22,496 bases of DNA, taken from positions 1 to 22,496 of the IMG/VR virus record IMGVR_UViG_3300042507_001049, one strand, 5' to 3'. A program made the position numbers and the translations under genes. Below the pieces are notes generated by a model. The model saw only the letters and a program-made list of their open reading frames with translations, was not told where the DNA came from and ran no database searches. The stretch comes from a virus. Shown here in pieces: positions 7,840-13,107 of the stretch; the first letter of the stretch is position 1, and every line of letters starts with the position of its first letter.

Positions 7840-7993
7840 GGGCTTTCTCTGGGGGCAGTGGTGGCAACAACTCAGACGGCGGTGTCCAGCCGTACTTGCG
7901 CCAGATGGCTTGTACGTCAGAACCTGTTGTCCACTTGAAGTCTTTCAAGGGGACAGAAGGGTAACTGATTTTAGAGTGGGGTGGCAGTGTCAT
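7829..7993 (-). CDS. 54-aa phage protein of unknown function
   Basis: Starts MTLPPHSKISYPSVPLKDF and continues KWTTGSDVQAIWRKYGWTPP, ending in a Pro-rich tail. The ATG overlaps the upstream stop as ATGA and has AAGGAG ten bases upstream. The aromatic/basic centre (IWRKYGW) resembles short phage proteins that bind a host or replication protein, but no family is recognised. It is too short for many gene-callers. A CCCCCA run near its end could be a +1 slippery site leading into the Cys-rich frame; this is speculative. Confidence 0.65.
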   Translation of the reverse strand: MTLPPHSKISYPSVPLKDFKWTTGSDVQAIWRKYGWTPPSELLPPLPPEKARAF

Positions 7994-8181
7994 GGTTGTA
8001 TTGCTCCTTTGAGTAGTTCTAGTCTCTCCCGCGCAACGCGCAGGGTGTTGTAGCGCTGGTGAAGGCGCTGAAGCATGGAGACACGCTTGGCGCCTTCACG
8101 TTCTTCGTTGAGCAGTCTGAGGACTTCTTCCTCTGTCAAACTGCTTAATTTGTTATTCAGGCTGCGCCAGGTGTCGTTCAA
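7990..8181 (-). CDS. Small coiled-coil phage protein, probable TTG start
   Basis: A 63-residue, strongly helical protein: MNDTWRSLNNKLSSLTEEEV, then LRLLNEEREGAKRVSMLQRL and a C-terminal LRVARERLELLKGAIQP. Leu/Arg/Glu heptads suggest a dimeric coiled coil. The open frame reaches 8307, but the upstream part overlaps a better gene in another frame. The TTG at 8181 has GGAGAG five bases upstream, the best initiation site in the region. The stop is ATGA-coupled to the next gene. It overlaps the preceding 54-aa coiled-coil gene by 29 bases. Confidence 0.6.
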   Translation of the reverse strand: MNDTWRSLNNKLSSLTEEEVLRLLNEEREGAKRVSMLQRLHQRYNTLRVARERLELLKGAIQP

Positions 8182-8317
8182 TTTTTCTCTCCAGTTCGTA
8201 GATTTCTTTTTTACAATTAGCGTAGGCGCGGGTGCTGGCGTTAAGGTTGCGCTCTCTGATACGCAGTTCAGCCTTGGCCGTCTTAAGTTTGGCCTTCCAT
8301 AAGTCAAGTCTTTTCAT
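8153..8317 (-). CDS. 54-aa charged coiled-coil protein
   Basis: Starts MKRLDLWKAKLKTAKAELRI and continues as a continuous charged helix with KEIYELERKIERHLAQPE at the end. The ATG lies 14 bases inside the end of the preceding gene and has AAAGAGA just upstream. The alternation of Leu/Ile/Tyr with Lys/Arg/Glu predicts an uninterrupted coiled coil, possibly partnering the next coiled-coil protein encoded downstream. It fills the space between two otherwise separated genes and fits the operon packing. No function is assigned. Confidence 0.65.
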   Translation of the reverse strand: MKRLDLWKAKLKTAKAELRIRERNLNASTRAYANCKKEIYELERKIERHLAQPE

Positions 8318-8537
8318 TTTTCTCTTTCAGTTTGGCTTCGATGGCTCGGACACAATCTTTTCTAGTTATTAAAGATTCCCAATCAATCATGGCGATGTCC
8401 ATATCCGTCAGACCGACCCACTCACGCTTTTCAAAATGGTACGGTTGGCCAATCTCACGCAAGATTTGCTTGCCAAGGTTGCTGTGCTTCTCGACGTCGT
8501 TAAAGGCTTCGTCTTCCTCTTGTGTCCAGTCGGTCAT
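8304..8537 (-). CDS. Small acidic phage protein with WVGLT domain
   Basis: A 77-residue protein starting MTDWTQEEDEAFNDVEKHSN, with a C-terminal half REWVGLTDMDIAMIDWES and ending AIEAKLKEKNEKT. ATG 8537 is preferred over an in-frame GTG four codons upstream: it overlaps the preceding stop (ATGA) and has GGAAGA in place. The WVGLT...AIE-x-KLK-x-KN layout is shared with the gene just upstream, suggesting duplication. The W-V-G-L-T-D/Y-E-E-I motif recurs in phage accessory proteins without known function. Confidence 0.75.
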   Translation of the reverse strand: MTDWTQEEDEAFNDVEKHSNLGKQILREIGQPYHFEKREWVGLTDMDIAMIDWESLITRKDCVRAIEAKLKEKNEKT

Positions 8538-8857
8538 GTGTTCTTCCACTTAAGTTTGGTTTCAATGGCATAACAAAGCCAATTCACAGACTTGCCCCCT
8601 ACAACCATCGTGCGAGAAAGTTCGTCAATTTCTTCATATGTCAGCCCTACCCATGCACGCTTTGATGCGGATTCAGCAAAGCATTTATCAAAGTAATCCT
8701 CAAGCATTGCCTTCAATTGTGGGTGCATGGGTTTATTTTGTGTTTCTAGTGAGGCTTTAATGGCGGTGATGGCGTTGCGTTGAAACTCTGAATTTGTTTC
8801 TAATTCATACATCTCCAACGCCTCCAATGCGAGGCGTAATGCTTCATCTTTAGTCAT
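8534..8857 (-). CDS. Phage accessory protein with WVGLT domain
   Basis: A 107-residue acidic protein beginning MTKDEALRLALEALEMYELE, a helical opening frequent in Ea22-like phage accessory proteins. A linker leads to a C-terminal module RAWVGLTYEEIDEL ending AIETKLKWKNT, which matches the same module in the next gene downstream. The ATG overlaps the stop of the 31-aa upstream ORF as ATGA. Its role is unknown; modular accessory proteins of this kind are usually dispensable host-interaction factors. Confidence 0.75.
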   Translation of the reverse strand: MTKDEALRLALEALEMYELETNSEFQRNAITAIKASLETQNKPMHPQLKAMLEDYFDKCFAESASKRAWVGLTYEEIDELSRTMVVGGKSVNWLCYAIETKLKWKNT

Positions 8858-8949
8858 ATCGGTGCGTCCTCAAAGTTGTCAGGGTTAAACTTGGGCTGTT
8901 TAGTGCCCTTGTCCTTGGGGTTTGGGAATGGTGGGAATGGCCAGTTCAT
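8854..8949 (-). CDS. 31-aa Pro-rich mini-protein, coupled on both sides
   Basis: Product MNWPFPPFPNPKDKGTKQPK followed by FNPDNFEDAPI. The ATG overlaps the helicase stop (ATGA) and has a strong GGAGG SD seven bases upstream; the stop overlaps the next start as ATGA. Such exact packing and the SD are strong evidence of a real gene despite the length. The Pro/Asn/Phe content predicts an extended unstructured peptide, perhaps a binding tag for another protein. No family recognised. Confidence 0.65.
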   Translation of the reverse strand: MNWPFPPFPNPKDKGTKQPKFNPDNFEDAPI

Positions 8950-10268
8950 TTAAGTTCCTCCATAGCAATGTCAGATATGGCGCGCTTGTCATGCAAGGCC
9001 GCCCAGATTTTCTCGTCAACCGTTTTATTGGTCAGCATTACATAGCACCACACAGGGTGTTTTTGCCCGCTGCGATGCAGACGGCCAATGGTCTGCTCGT
9101 ATAGTTCCAGACTCCACGGCAGTGACAAAAACACCATGTGACAGCCGCCGTGTTGGAGGTTAAGGCCGTGGCCTGCTGACTTTGGATGTACAGCGAGCAG
9201 TTGTATTCCGCCTTTATTCCATCGCTCGATGGCGTCTGGGCTGTCAAGGGTTTGCAAACGTCCGAAGCGCCTTGTGAGTTCGGCAAGTTCTTCTTGGTAG
9301 TTGTACACAATGATGGTGTTGGCATGCTGGTTCTCGTCTAGTAATTCTTCAAGGCGTTCAAACTTGTGCAGGCCGTACCAGATCGGGCGCTGGGTGGATG
9401 TGAACTTGCCAGGCGACGCAGACGGCGTGGTGGTCGTGTCGTACACAAACCCTGACGCCAGTTGTTGCAACTTGCCCGTGACAACAGCCGCGTTGACTGC
9501 CGTGATGCCGTCCAGCACGAAGTCTTTCTTCATCTTGTTGTAGGGTGTCAGATCCATGTCGCACTTGACTTCGACAGTATGCAAAGGCGGCAACTTGTCC
9601 TTATACTCACCTGCCTCCAAGACAAATGTGGCAGGCTTGATCACGTTCATAACCTTCTCAAGCGAGCCGACGCGGGGCGACCATTCGCCAAAGTCCTTGT
9701 TGATCAGCACAAAGTACTGCTGCATGAACGCGCCCTTGGAACGGCCAAGCAAAGACTGGTCAACGATCTTGCACTGACCGAAGACGTCCTCAAGGCCGTT
9801 GCTAGTGAACGAGCCAGTCAAGCCCCAACGTGTCGTCATGGGGTCAACTACTTTTAGAAACGCTTTGAAGCGTGTGCCGGACGGGTTCTTGAGTCGCGTG
9901 AGTTCGTCGAACACCACGCCGTCAAAATTTAATTTTTGTTCGGCCAGCCACTGCAAGTTGTCGTAGTTGGTCACGACCACTTGGGCGTTGGTCTTAAGGG
10001 CGTCTAGGCGCTGCTTAGGCGTGCCAACGCACAGAGCCATGCTCAGGCGCTCGCCCCACTTGGGGCGCTCAACTGGCCACACGTCGGTACAGACACGCTT
10101 GGGCGCCAGCACCAGCCAGCGCTTGACGTGGCCATCGCGGATCATCTCCCACATGGCTGTCAGCGTGATGGCAGTCTTACCAGCACCGACTGGCGCCAAG
10201 ATCATGGCGCGGTCATGCTCGTAGAGAAAGTCAGCGGCTGTCTCTTGATATGGACGCAATGAAAGCAT
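8946..10268 (-). CDS. SNF2/DEAD-like superfamily 2 helicase
   Basis: A 440-residue ATP-dependent DNA translocase/helicase. Motif Q-like region RPYQETAADFLYEH opens the protein; Walker A is APVGAGKT at 25-32; motif II is VVFDELT at about 118-124 (DELT instead of DEAH); motif III is GLTGSFTSN near 149-157; motif V is SAGHGLNLQ at 364-372; motif VI is QTIGRLHRSGQ at 392-402, whose R-x-H-R-x-G-Q form is typical of SNF2 enzymes. Small single-module enzymes of this type are common beside VRR-NUC genes in phages, probably acting in replication or recombination. ATG 10268 is used; an in-frame TTG one codon upstream sits closer to the AAGGA SD. It overlaps the nuclease gene by 38 bases. Confidence 0.92.
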   Translation of the reverse strand: MLSLRPYQETAADFLYEHDRAMILAPVGAGKTAITLTAMWEMIRDGHVKRWLVLAPKRVCTDVWPVERPKWGERLSMALCVGTPKQRLDALKTNAQVVVTNYDNLQWLAEQKLNFDGVVFDELTRLKNPSGTRFKAFLKVVDPMTTRWGLTGSFTSNGLEDVFGQCKIVDQSLLGRSKGAFMQQYFVLINKDFGEWSPRVGSLEKVMNVIKPATFVLEAGEYKDKLPPLHTVEVKCDMDLTPYNKMKKDFVLDGITAVNAAVVTGKLQQLASGFVYDTTTTPSASPGKFTSTQRPIWYGLHKFERLEELLDENQHANTIIVYNYQEELAELTRRFGRLQTLDSPDAIERWNKGGIQLLAVHPKSAGHGLNLQHGGCHMVFLSLPWSLELYEQTIGRLHRSGQKHPVWCYVMLTNKTVDEKIWAALHDKRAISDIAMEELK

Positions 10269-10518
10269 CAACTTGTTCCTTAGTCCAAAGACATGCGTAG
10301 TTTTGACGCAACATCATCATGTCGGTTTCAAATAATTTCTGGAGCGCAGACAGTCTGCCGCCCTTGGTTTTGACTTCCACAAACCATGTTTGACCATCGG
10401 GTAAACACGCAATGCGATCTGCTACACCTTTGCGTCCAGGCGAAGTAAACTTCCAAGTCCTGCCGCCGATGCGCTGCACCGCCCAGTCAAAATAAATTTC
10501 AATTTCTTTTTCACGCAT
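10231..10518 (-). CDS. VRR-NUC domain endonuclease
   Basis: A 95-residue single-domain nuclease of the PD-(D/E)XK fold, VRR-NUC family. It begins MREKEIEIYFDWAVQRIGG; the catalytic set is visible as GVADR (D34), EVK (E48 and K50) and a conserved S-x2-Q (Q60). Stand-alone phage VRR-NUC proteins are thought to cut branched DNA such as Holliday junctions. The frame is open upstream to 10584, but that part overlaps the promoter/operator region and is not protein-like; ATG 10518 matches the family start. No good SD precedes it, and a TATACT -10 box lies only seven bases upstream, so the mRNA may be leaderless. First gene of the leftward block. Confidence 0.88.
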   Translation of the reverse strand: MREKEIEIYFDWAVQRIGGRTWKFTSPGRKGVADRIACLPDGQTWFVEVKTKGGRLSALQKLFETDMMMLRQNYACLWTKEQVDAFIASISRDSR

Positions 10519-10525
10519 GCCGCAA

Positions 10526-10553
10526 AGTATACATGTAAAAAAGATTTGCACAA
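10526..10553 (-). promoter_or_regulatory. Leftward sigma70-like promoter
   Basis: Read on the minus strand: -35 TTGTGC at 10553-10548, a 16-base spacer, then -10 TATACT at 10531-10526. Predicted start is about 10519-10520, at or next to the ATG of the VRR-NUC gene (10518). The -35 coincides with one arm of the palindrome at 10548-10568. It would drive the whole leftward accessory block down to 6705. Confidence 0.5.
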
Positions 10554-10574
10554 CAATTATTTTTGTGCTACATT
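10546..10574 (+). promoter_or_regulatory. Rightward sigma70-like promoter with extended -10
   Basis: -35 TTGCAC (10546-10551), a 17-base spacer, and -10 TACATT (10569-10574) preceded by TGC, an extended -10. Predicted start is about 10581. A 5' leader of about 22 bases with AAGGA (10591-10595) leads to the GTG at 10603. It would drive the replication block. The spacer is filled by a palindrome, so it is probably repressible. Confidence 0.6.
10548..10568. promoter_or_regulatory. 21-bp palindromic operator between divergent promoters
   Basis: Arms GCACAACAAT (10548-10557) and ATTTTTGTGC (10559-10568) around a central T; the second arm's complement is GCACAAAAAT, so 9 of 10 positions match. The site overlaps the -35 of both divergent promoters and fills the spacer of the rightward one. 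This placement is typical for a dimeric repressor controlling both directions. No repressor gene was found in the window. Confidence 0.6.
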
Positions 10575-10602
10575 CAAAGCTCATTAACTAAAGGACAGTA
10601 AA

Positions 10603-10791
10603 GTGAAAAACGAACCAGCATTCCCCGCTATGCACTATGACTTAGCAGACAACGAACATGGCTTGACCATGCGTGACTACTTTGCGGCCAAAGCCATGCA
10701 AACACTTGCTGAGAAATACAGCCATGAAGGTGATGTTTCTCGTAACGCTTACAAAATTGCCGACGCCATGATGAAAGAAAGAGGTCAATGA
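10603..10791 (+). CDS. Small conserved phage protein (GLTMRDYFAAKAM motif)
   Basis: A 62-residue protein beginning MKNEPAFPAMHYDL and containing GLTMRDYFAAKAMQ, a motif seen in many small phage proteins near early or replication genes. Function unknown. It starts with GTG, seven bases after an AAGGA SD. It is the first gene of the rightward replication block and its stop overlaps the next start (ATGA). No metal or nucleotide motif is present. Confidence 0.8.
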   Translation: MKNEPAFPAMHYDLADNEHGLTMRDYFAAKAMQTLAEKYSHEGDVSRNAYKIADAMMKERGQ

Positions 10792-11918
10792 TGCAACACT
10801 CAAACATCGTCGGCGGCTCAACAGCCAAGCGCGTCATCAACTGCCCAGGCAGTGTGGCGTTAGTGCAGAAGATGCCCCCGAAGCCCTCTAGCAAATACGC
10901 TGACGAAGGCACACTCCTACACAACGTCATGGCTGAACTCATAATGAGCGAGGAGCCGCCAGAATATTACATTGGCACACGCTATGAAGATCAAATTCTC
11001 ACGTTTGAACTGGTGGAAGAAAAGATCCTGCCAGCCCTGCGCGCCCTCGACATCATCGACCCTGAACAGAAGATGGAAATTGAAGCAGAGACTAGAGTTG
11101 GTTTTGGTGATCTGCTTCCTGGCGTGTTTGGTTCTACTGATCTTATTGGCCGCCTTGGTAATCGCGCCGTCGTTCTTGATTGGAAATTTGGTGATGGTGT
11201 CATGGTCGAGGTGGAAGAAAACCCACAGTTGATGTTCTACGCCGCAGCGGCCATGCGTACACCAGAAGCGCAATGGGCGTTTGAAGGCGTGACTGAGATT
11301 GAATGCGTCATCGTGCAACCGCCTGAAGTGCGCCGCTGGGTGACAACACCTGAGCGCATTGCTAAGTTTGAGCTTGAGTTGGTGCAAGCAGTTAAGCAAG
11401 CAGAAAAGCCTGACGCAAAACTTTCCGTCGGTGACCATTGCCGTTGGTGCGCCGCCAAGCCAATCTGCCCCAAGATGACTGGCGCAGTAGACCGCGCATT
11501 GAAGGTGCAACTGGACAATTTAGATGCACCTAAGATCAGCGCTTACCTCAAGAACGCTGACATGCTAGAAGACTGGATCAAAGACCTACGCGCCCTTGCA
11601 TTACAGATGCTTGAGTCTGGCGCCAAGTTGCCCGAATACAAACTGGTGGCCAAGCGCGCCATCAGGTCATGGTCGGATGAGGAGAAAGCGAAAGTCGCTT
11701 TGTTCGCATACGGCCTCACAGAATCTGAAGTGATGGAGACTTCTGTCGTCTCCCCTGCGAAGGCCGAGAAGGCGTTGAAGAAACGCAAGATCGGCCTACC
11801 AGAAGACCTCGTGGTCGCCATCTCGTCAGGTAACACTTTGGCAAGCGTGGATGACCCACGACCCGAAGTGATGCTCTTGGGCAAACAGTTATCTGCTGCC
11901 CTTTCTAAAATCCAGTAA
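10788..11918 (+). CDS. RecB-like PD-(D/E)XK nuclease, DUF2800 type, with Fe-S cysteines
   Basis: A 376-residue nuclease of the Cas4/AddB/RecB-like group. Catalytic positions: H45 in GTLLHNVMAE, D118 in VFGSTDLIG, D131 and K133 in VVLDWKFGDG, Q147 and Y151 in ENPQLMFYAA. The cysteines C19, C218, C221 and C227 form the C-xn-C-x2-C-x5-C arrangement that holds a 4Fe-4S cluster in AddB and Cas4, so an iron-staple nuclease is expected. Residues after about 235 form a helical C-terminal region of unknown role. It probably processes DNA ends for replication or recombination together with the next gene and the polymerase. Two adjacent ATGs (10788, 10791) are possible starts; the first overlaps the previous stop. 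Confidence 0.88.
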   Translation: MMQHSNIVGGSTAKRVINCPGSVALVQKMPPKPSSKYADEGTLLHNVMAELIMSEEPPEYYIGTRYEDQILTFELVEEKILPALRALDIIDPEQKMEIEAETRVGFGDLLPGVFGSTDLIGRLGNRAVVLDWKFGDGVMVEVEENPQLMFYAAAAMRTPEAQWAFEGVTEIECVIVQPPEVRRWVTTPERIAKFELELVQAVKQAEKPDAKLSVGDHCRWCAAKPICPKMTGAVDRALKVQLDNLDAPKISAYLKNADMLEDWIKDLRALALQMLESGAKLPEYKLVAKRAIRSWSDEEKAKVALFAYGLTESEVMETSVVSPAKAEKALKKRKIGLPEDLVVAISSGNTLASVDDPRPEVMLLGKQLSAALSKIQ

Positions 11919-11927
11919 AGGAAAATC

Positions 11928-12560
11928 ATGTCTAGTTTAGTAACCTTCTCTCAAGCAAACCTCCCCGCCGTTTCAACCTTGTCTAGCGCTTTGCGTTCGA
12001 TCCAAGCCGAAGTCGGCCCAGCCGGTGTTGTCATCCTCAAGATGGACAAAACTGGTCACTGGGTCTTTGGTGCAGATCAAACCGAAGTCGAAGACGACGC
12101 TGTTTGGGCTGTCAATCCTTTCTCCTTTGTCCACGGCTTTATTGCTTGGGGCGATGGCGAAGTGTTGGGCGAGAAAATGACCAGCGTTAGCAACCCACTG
12201 CCTGCTTTGGATGAGGCACCCCCTCAAGCCAAGAAGGGCTGGGAGAGCCAAGTTGGCATGTCTCTGAAGTGCATTAGCGGCGAAGACAAGGGAATGGAAG
12301 CACGCTTCACCACCACGTCAGTGGGCGGCAAGCGCGCAGTACAAACCTTGGCTGTGGCTTTGGCCGAGCAAGTCGAGAAAGACCAAAGCAAGCCAGTGCC
12401 AGTCGTGCGTTTGAAGAAAGACCACTACGCTCACAAATCCTACGGCAAGATTTACACGCCAGTGTTTGAACTTGTCGAGTGGGTGAGCATGGATGGCGAG
12501 ACTCCTGAAGTCGCGCCTGAGCCAGAAGCAGCGCCTACACGCCGTCGCCGTAGCGCTTAA
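11928..12560 (+). CDS. Unassigned protein in SSB/recombination position
   Basis: A 210-residue soluble protein following AAAGGAAAATC. A helical N-terminus (FSQANLPAVSTLSSALRSI) leads to a beta-rich middle (GHWVFGADQTEVEDDAVWAV, KGWESQVGMSLKCISGEDKG), then VVRLKKDHYAHKSYGKIYTP, and a Pro/Glu-rich tail ending in RRRRSA. Lying right after a DUF2800-type nuclease and before the polymerase, it occupies the place where related phages carry a ssDNA-binding protein. A beta core plus flexible tail would fit an OB-fold protein, but the tail is basic, not acidic, and no family is recognised. SSB is only an inference. Confidence 0.65.
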   Translation: MSSLVTFSQANLPAVSTLSSALRSIQAEVGPAGVVILKMDKTGHWVFGADQTEVEDDAVWAVNPFSFVHGFIAWGDGEVLGEKMTSVSNPLPALDEAPPQAKKGWESQVGMSLKCISGEDKGMEARFTTTSVGGKRAVQTLAVALAEQVEKDQSKPVPVVRLKKDHYAHKSYGKIYTPVFELVEWVSMDGETPEVAPEPEAAPTRRRRSA

Positions 12561-12567
12561 CTTTCTG

Positions 12568-12589
12568 AAGCCCCGTGACAGGGGGCTTT
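12568..12589 (+). terminator. Weak terminator-like hairpin after 12560, with the next -35 in its loop
   Basis: AAGCCCC (12568-12574) pairs with GGGGCTT (12582-12588), loop GTGACAG, followed by only TTT. The U-tract is poor, so it would be leaky. The loop carries the GTGACA -35 box of the ncRNA promoter. A similar hairpin core recurs at 17365-17384. Confidence 0.45.
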
Positions 12590-12603
12590 GGAAAGTGTAT
12601 GAT
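12575..12603 (+). promoter_or_regulatory. Sigma70-like promoter of the structured RNA
   Basis: -35 GTGACA (12575-12580; one mismatch to TTGACA), 17-base spacer, -10 TATGAT (12598-12603; one mismatch to TATAAT). The predicted start is about 12610, exactly at the 5' base of the first RNA hairpin. It is among the best sigma70 matches in the window. Confidence 0.65.
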
Positions 12604-12609
12604 AGGGCT

Positions 12610-12710
12610 GTGCTTGGCGGCACATTCAAGGTAAGCCCTAGTCTGCATTCTGCTCGCACCTTGCGAGTCCGCCAACACCTTACGGTGAGAATGCAGTCTA
12701 GGGCTTTTTT
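12610..12710 (+). ncRNA. Structured ~101-nt RNA with three hairpins, pseudoknot and built-in terminator
   Basis: Hairpin 1: GUGC 12610-12613 with GCAC 12620-12623, loop UUGGCG 12614-12619. Long closing stem: 12633-12651 pairs with 12688-12706, 18 of 19 positions, single U-U mismatch at 12642/12697, then U6 (12705-12710), so it doubles as an intrinsic terminator. Enclosed hairpin 2: CUCGCA 12653-12658 with UGCGAG 12662-12667. Enclosed hairpin 3: CACC 12676-12679 with GGUG 12684-12687, loop UUAC. The junction strand CGCCAA (12670-12675) is perfectly complementary to the whole loop of hairpin 1, giving a predicted pseudoknot. A promoter ends seven bases upstream. It lies between an unassigned gene and the HNH gene. 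No known RNA class could be matched by eye. Leader/attenuator for the HNH gene is the main alternative to a free sRNA. Confidence 0.65.
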
Positions 12711-12720
12711 ATTGGTCTAT

Positions 12721-13107
12721 ATGGAAAAGATATGTTTAACCTGCAGTGTAGGGTTTAGTGCAAAACGTGGCTGGCAAAAGTTTTGCACGGCTAAATGCAG
12801 AAACAATTCGCCAACTAAAAAACTGGTAACGCAAGCGTTTCAACAATCGCGCAGAACTCTTATAGATAAAATTAAAGTAGAACGTGGGTGTTCTATTTGC
12901 GGATACAAAGCACATGCCGCCGCGTTAGATTTCAACCACATCATCGGCGACAAAAATTTCAGCATTAGCCAAGACCCCAAAGTAGCGTTGCATAAGTTAT
13001 TAGGCGAAATAAACAAGTGTGAAATTTTGTGTGCTAATTGTCATCGCGTGCATACGTACGAACACCGCCATTGGCAAACTAAACGCAAACTAAAGGCGGC
13101 CGCATGA
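12721..13107 (+). CDS. HNH homing-type endonuclease with N-terminal zinc finger
   Basis: A 128-residue free-standing HNH endonuclease. N-terminal zinc finger: C5-x2-C8 with C22-x3-C26 (CLTC and FCTAKC). A basic helical linker follows. The HNH core has C57-x2-C60 (CSIC), FNHI (N72, H73) and C104-x2-C107 with H108 (CANCHR), i.e. the zinc-stabilised beta-beta-alpha-metal fold that nicks or cuts DNA. ATG 12721 gives the natural family start but has no SD; the frame is open upstream through the RNA, with another ATG at 12691 inside the long stem after GGTGA. Its third positions are visibly more AT-rich than in the polymerase gene it is ATGA-coupled to, suggesting acquisition as a selfish or moron element. 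Confidence 0.8.
   Translation: MEKICLTCSVGFSAKRGWQKFCTAKCRNNSPTKKLVTQAFQQSRRTLIDKIKVERGCSICGYKAHAAALDFNHIIGDKNFSISQDPKVALHKLLGEINKCEILCANCHRVHTYEHRHWQTKRKLKAAA

Noticed and set aside
10519-10584. N-terminal extension of the VRR-NUC gene
   Set aside because: It would place coding sequence across the divergent promoters and palindrome, and the family starts at MREKEIEIYF.
12493-12720. Upstream extension of the HNH reading frame through the RNA region
   Set aside because: The extension overlaps the previous gene and the promoter/RNA, has no SD and no protein-like pattern; the family start is at the MEKICLTC segment.
12561-12720. Group I intron or IscB-type omega-RNA associated with HNH
   Set aside because: No interrupted gene flanks it, the RNA is too small for a group I core, and the protein lacks the RuvC and bridge-helix parts of IscB.
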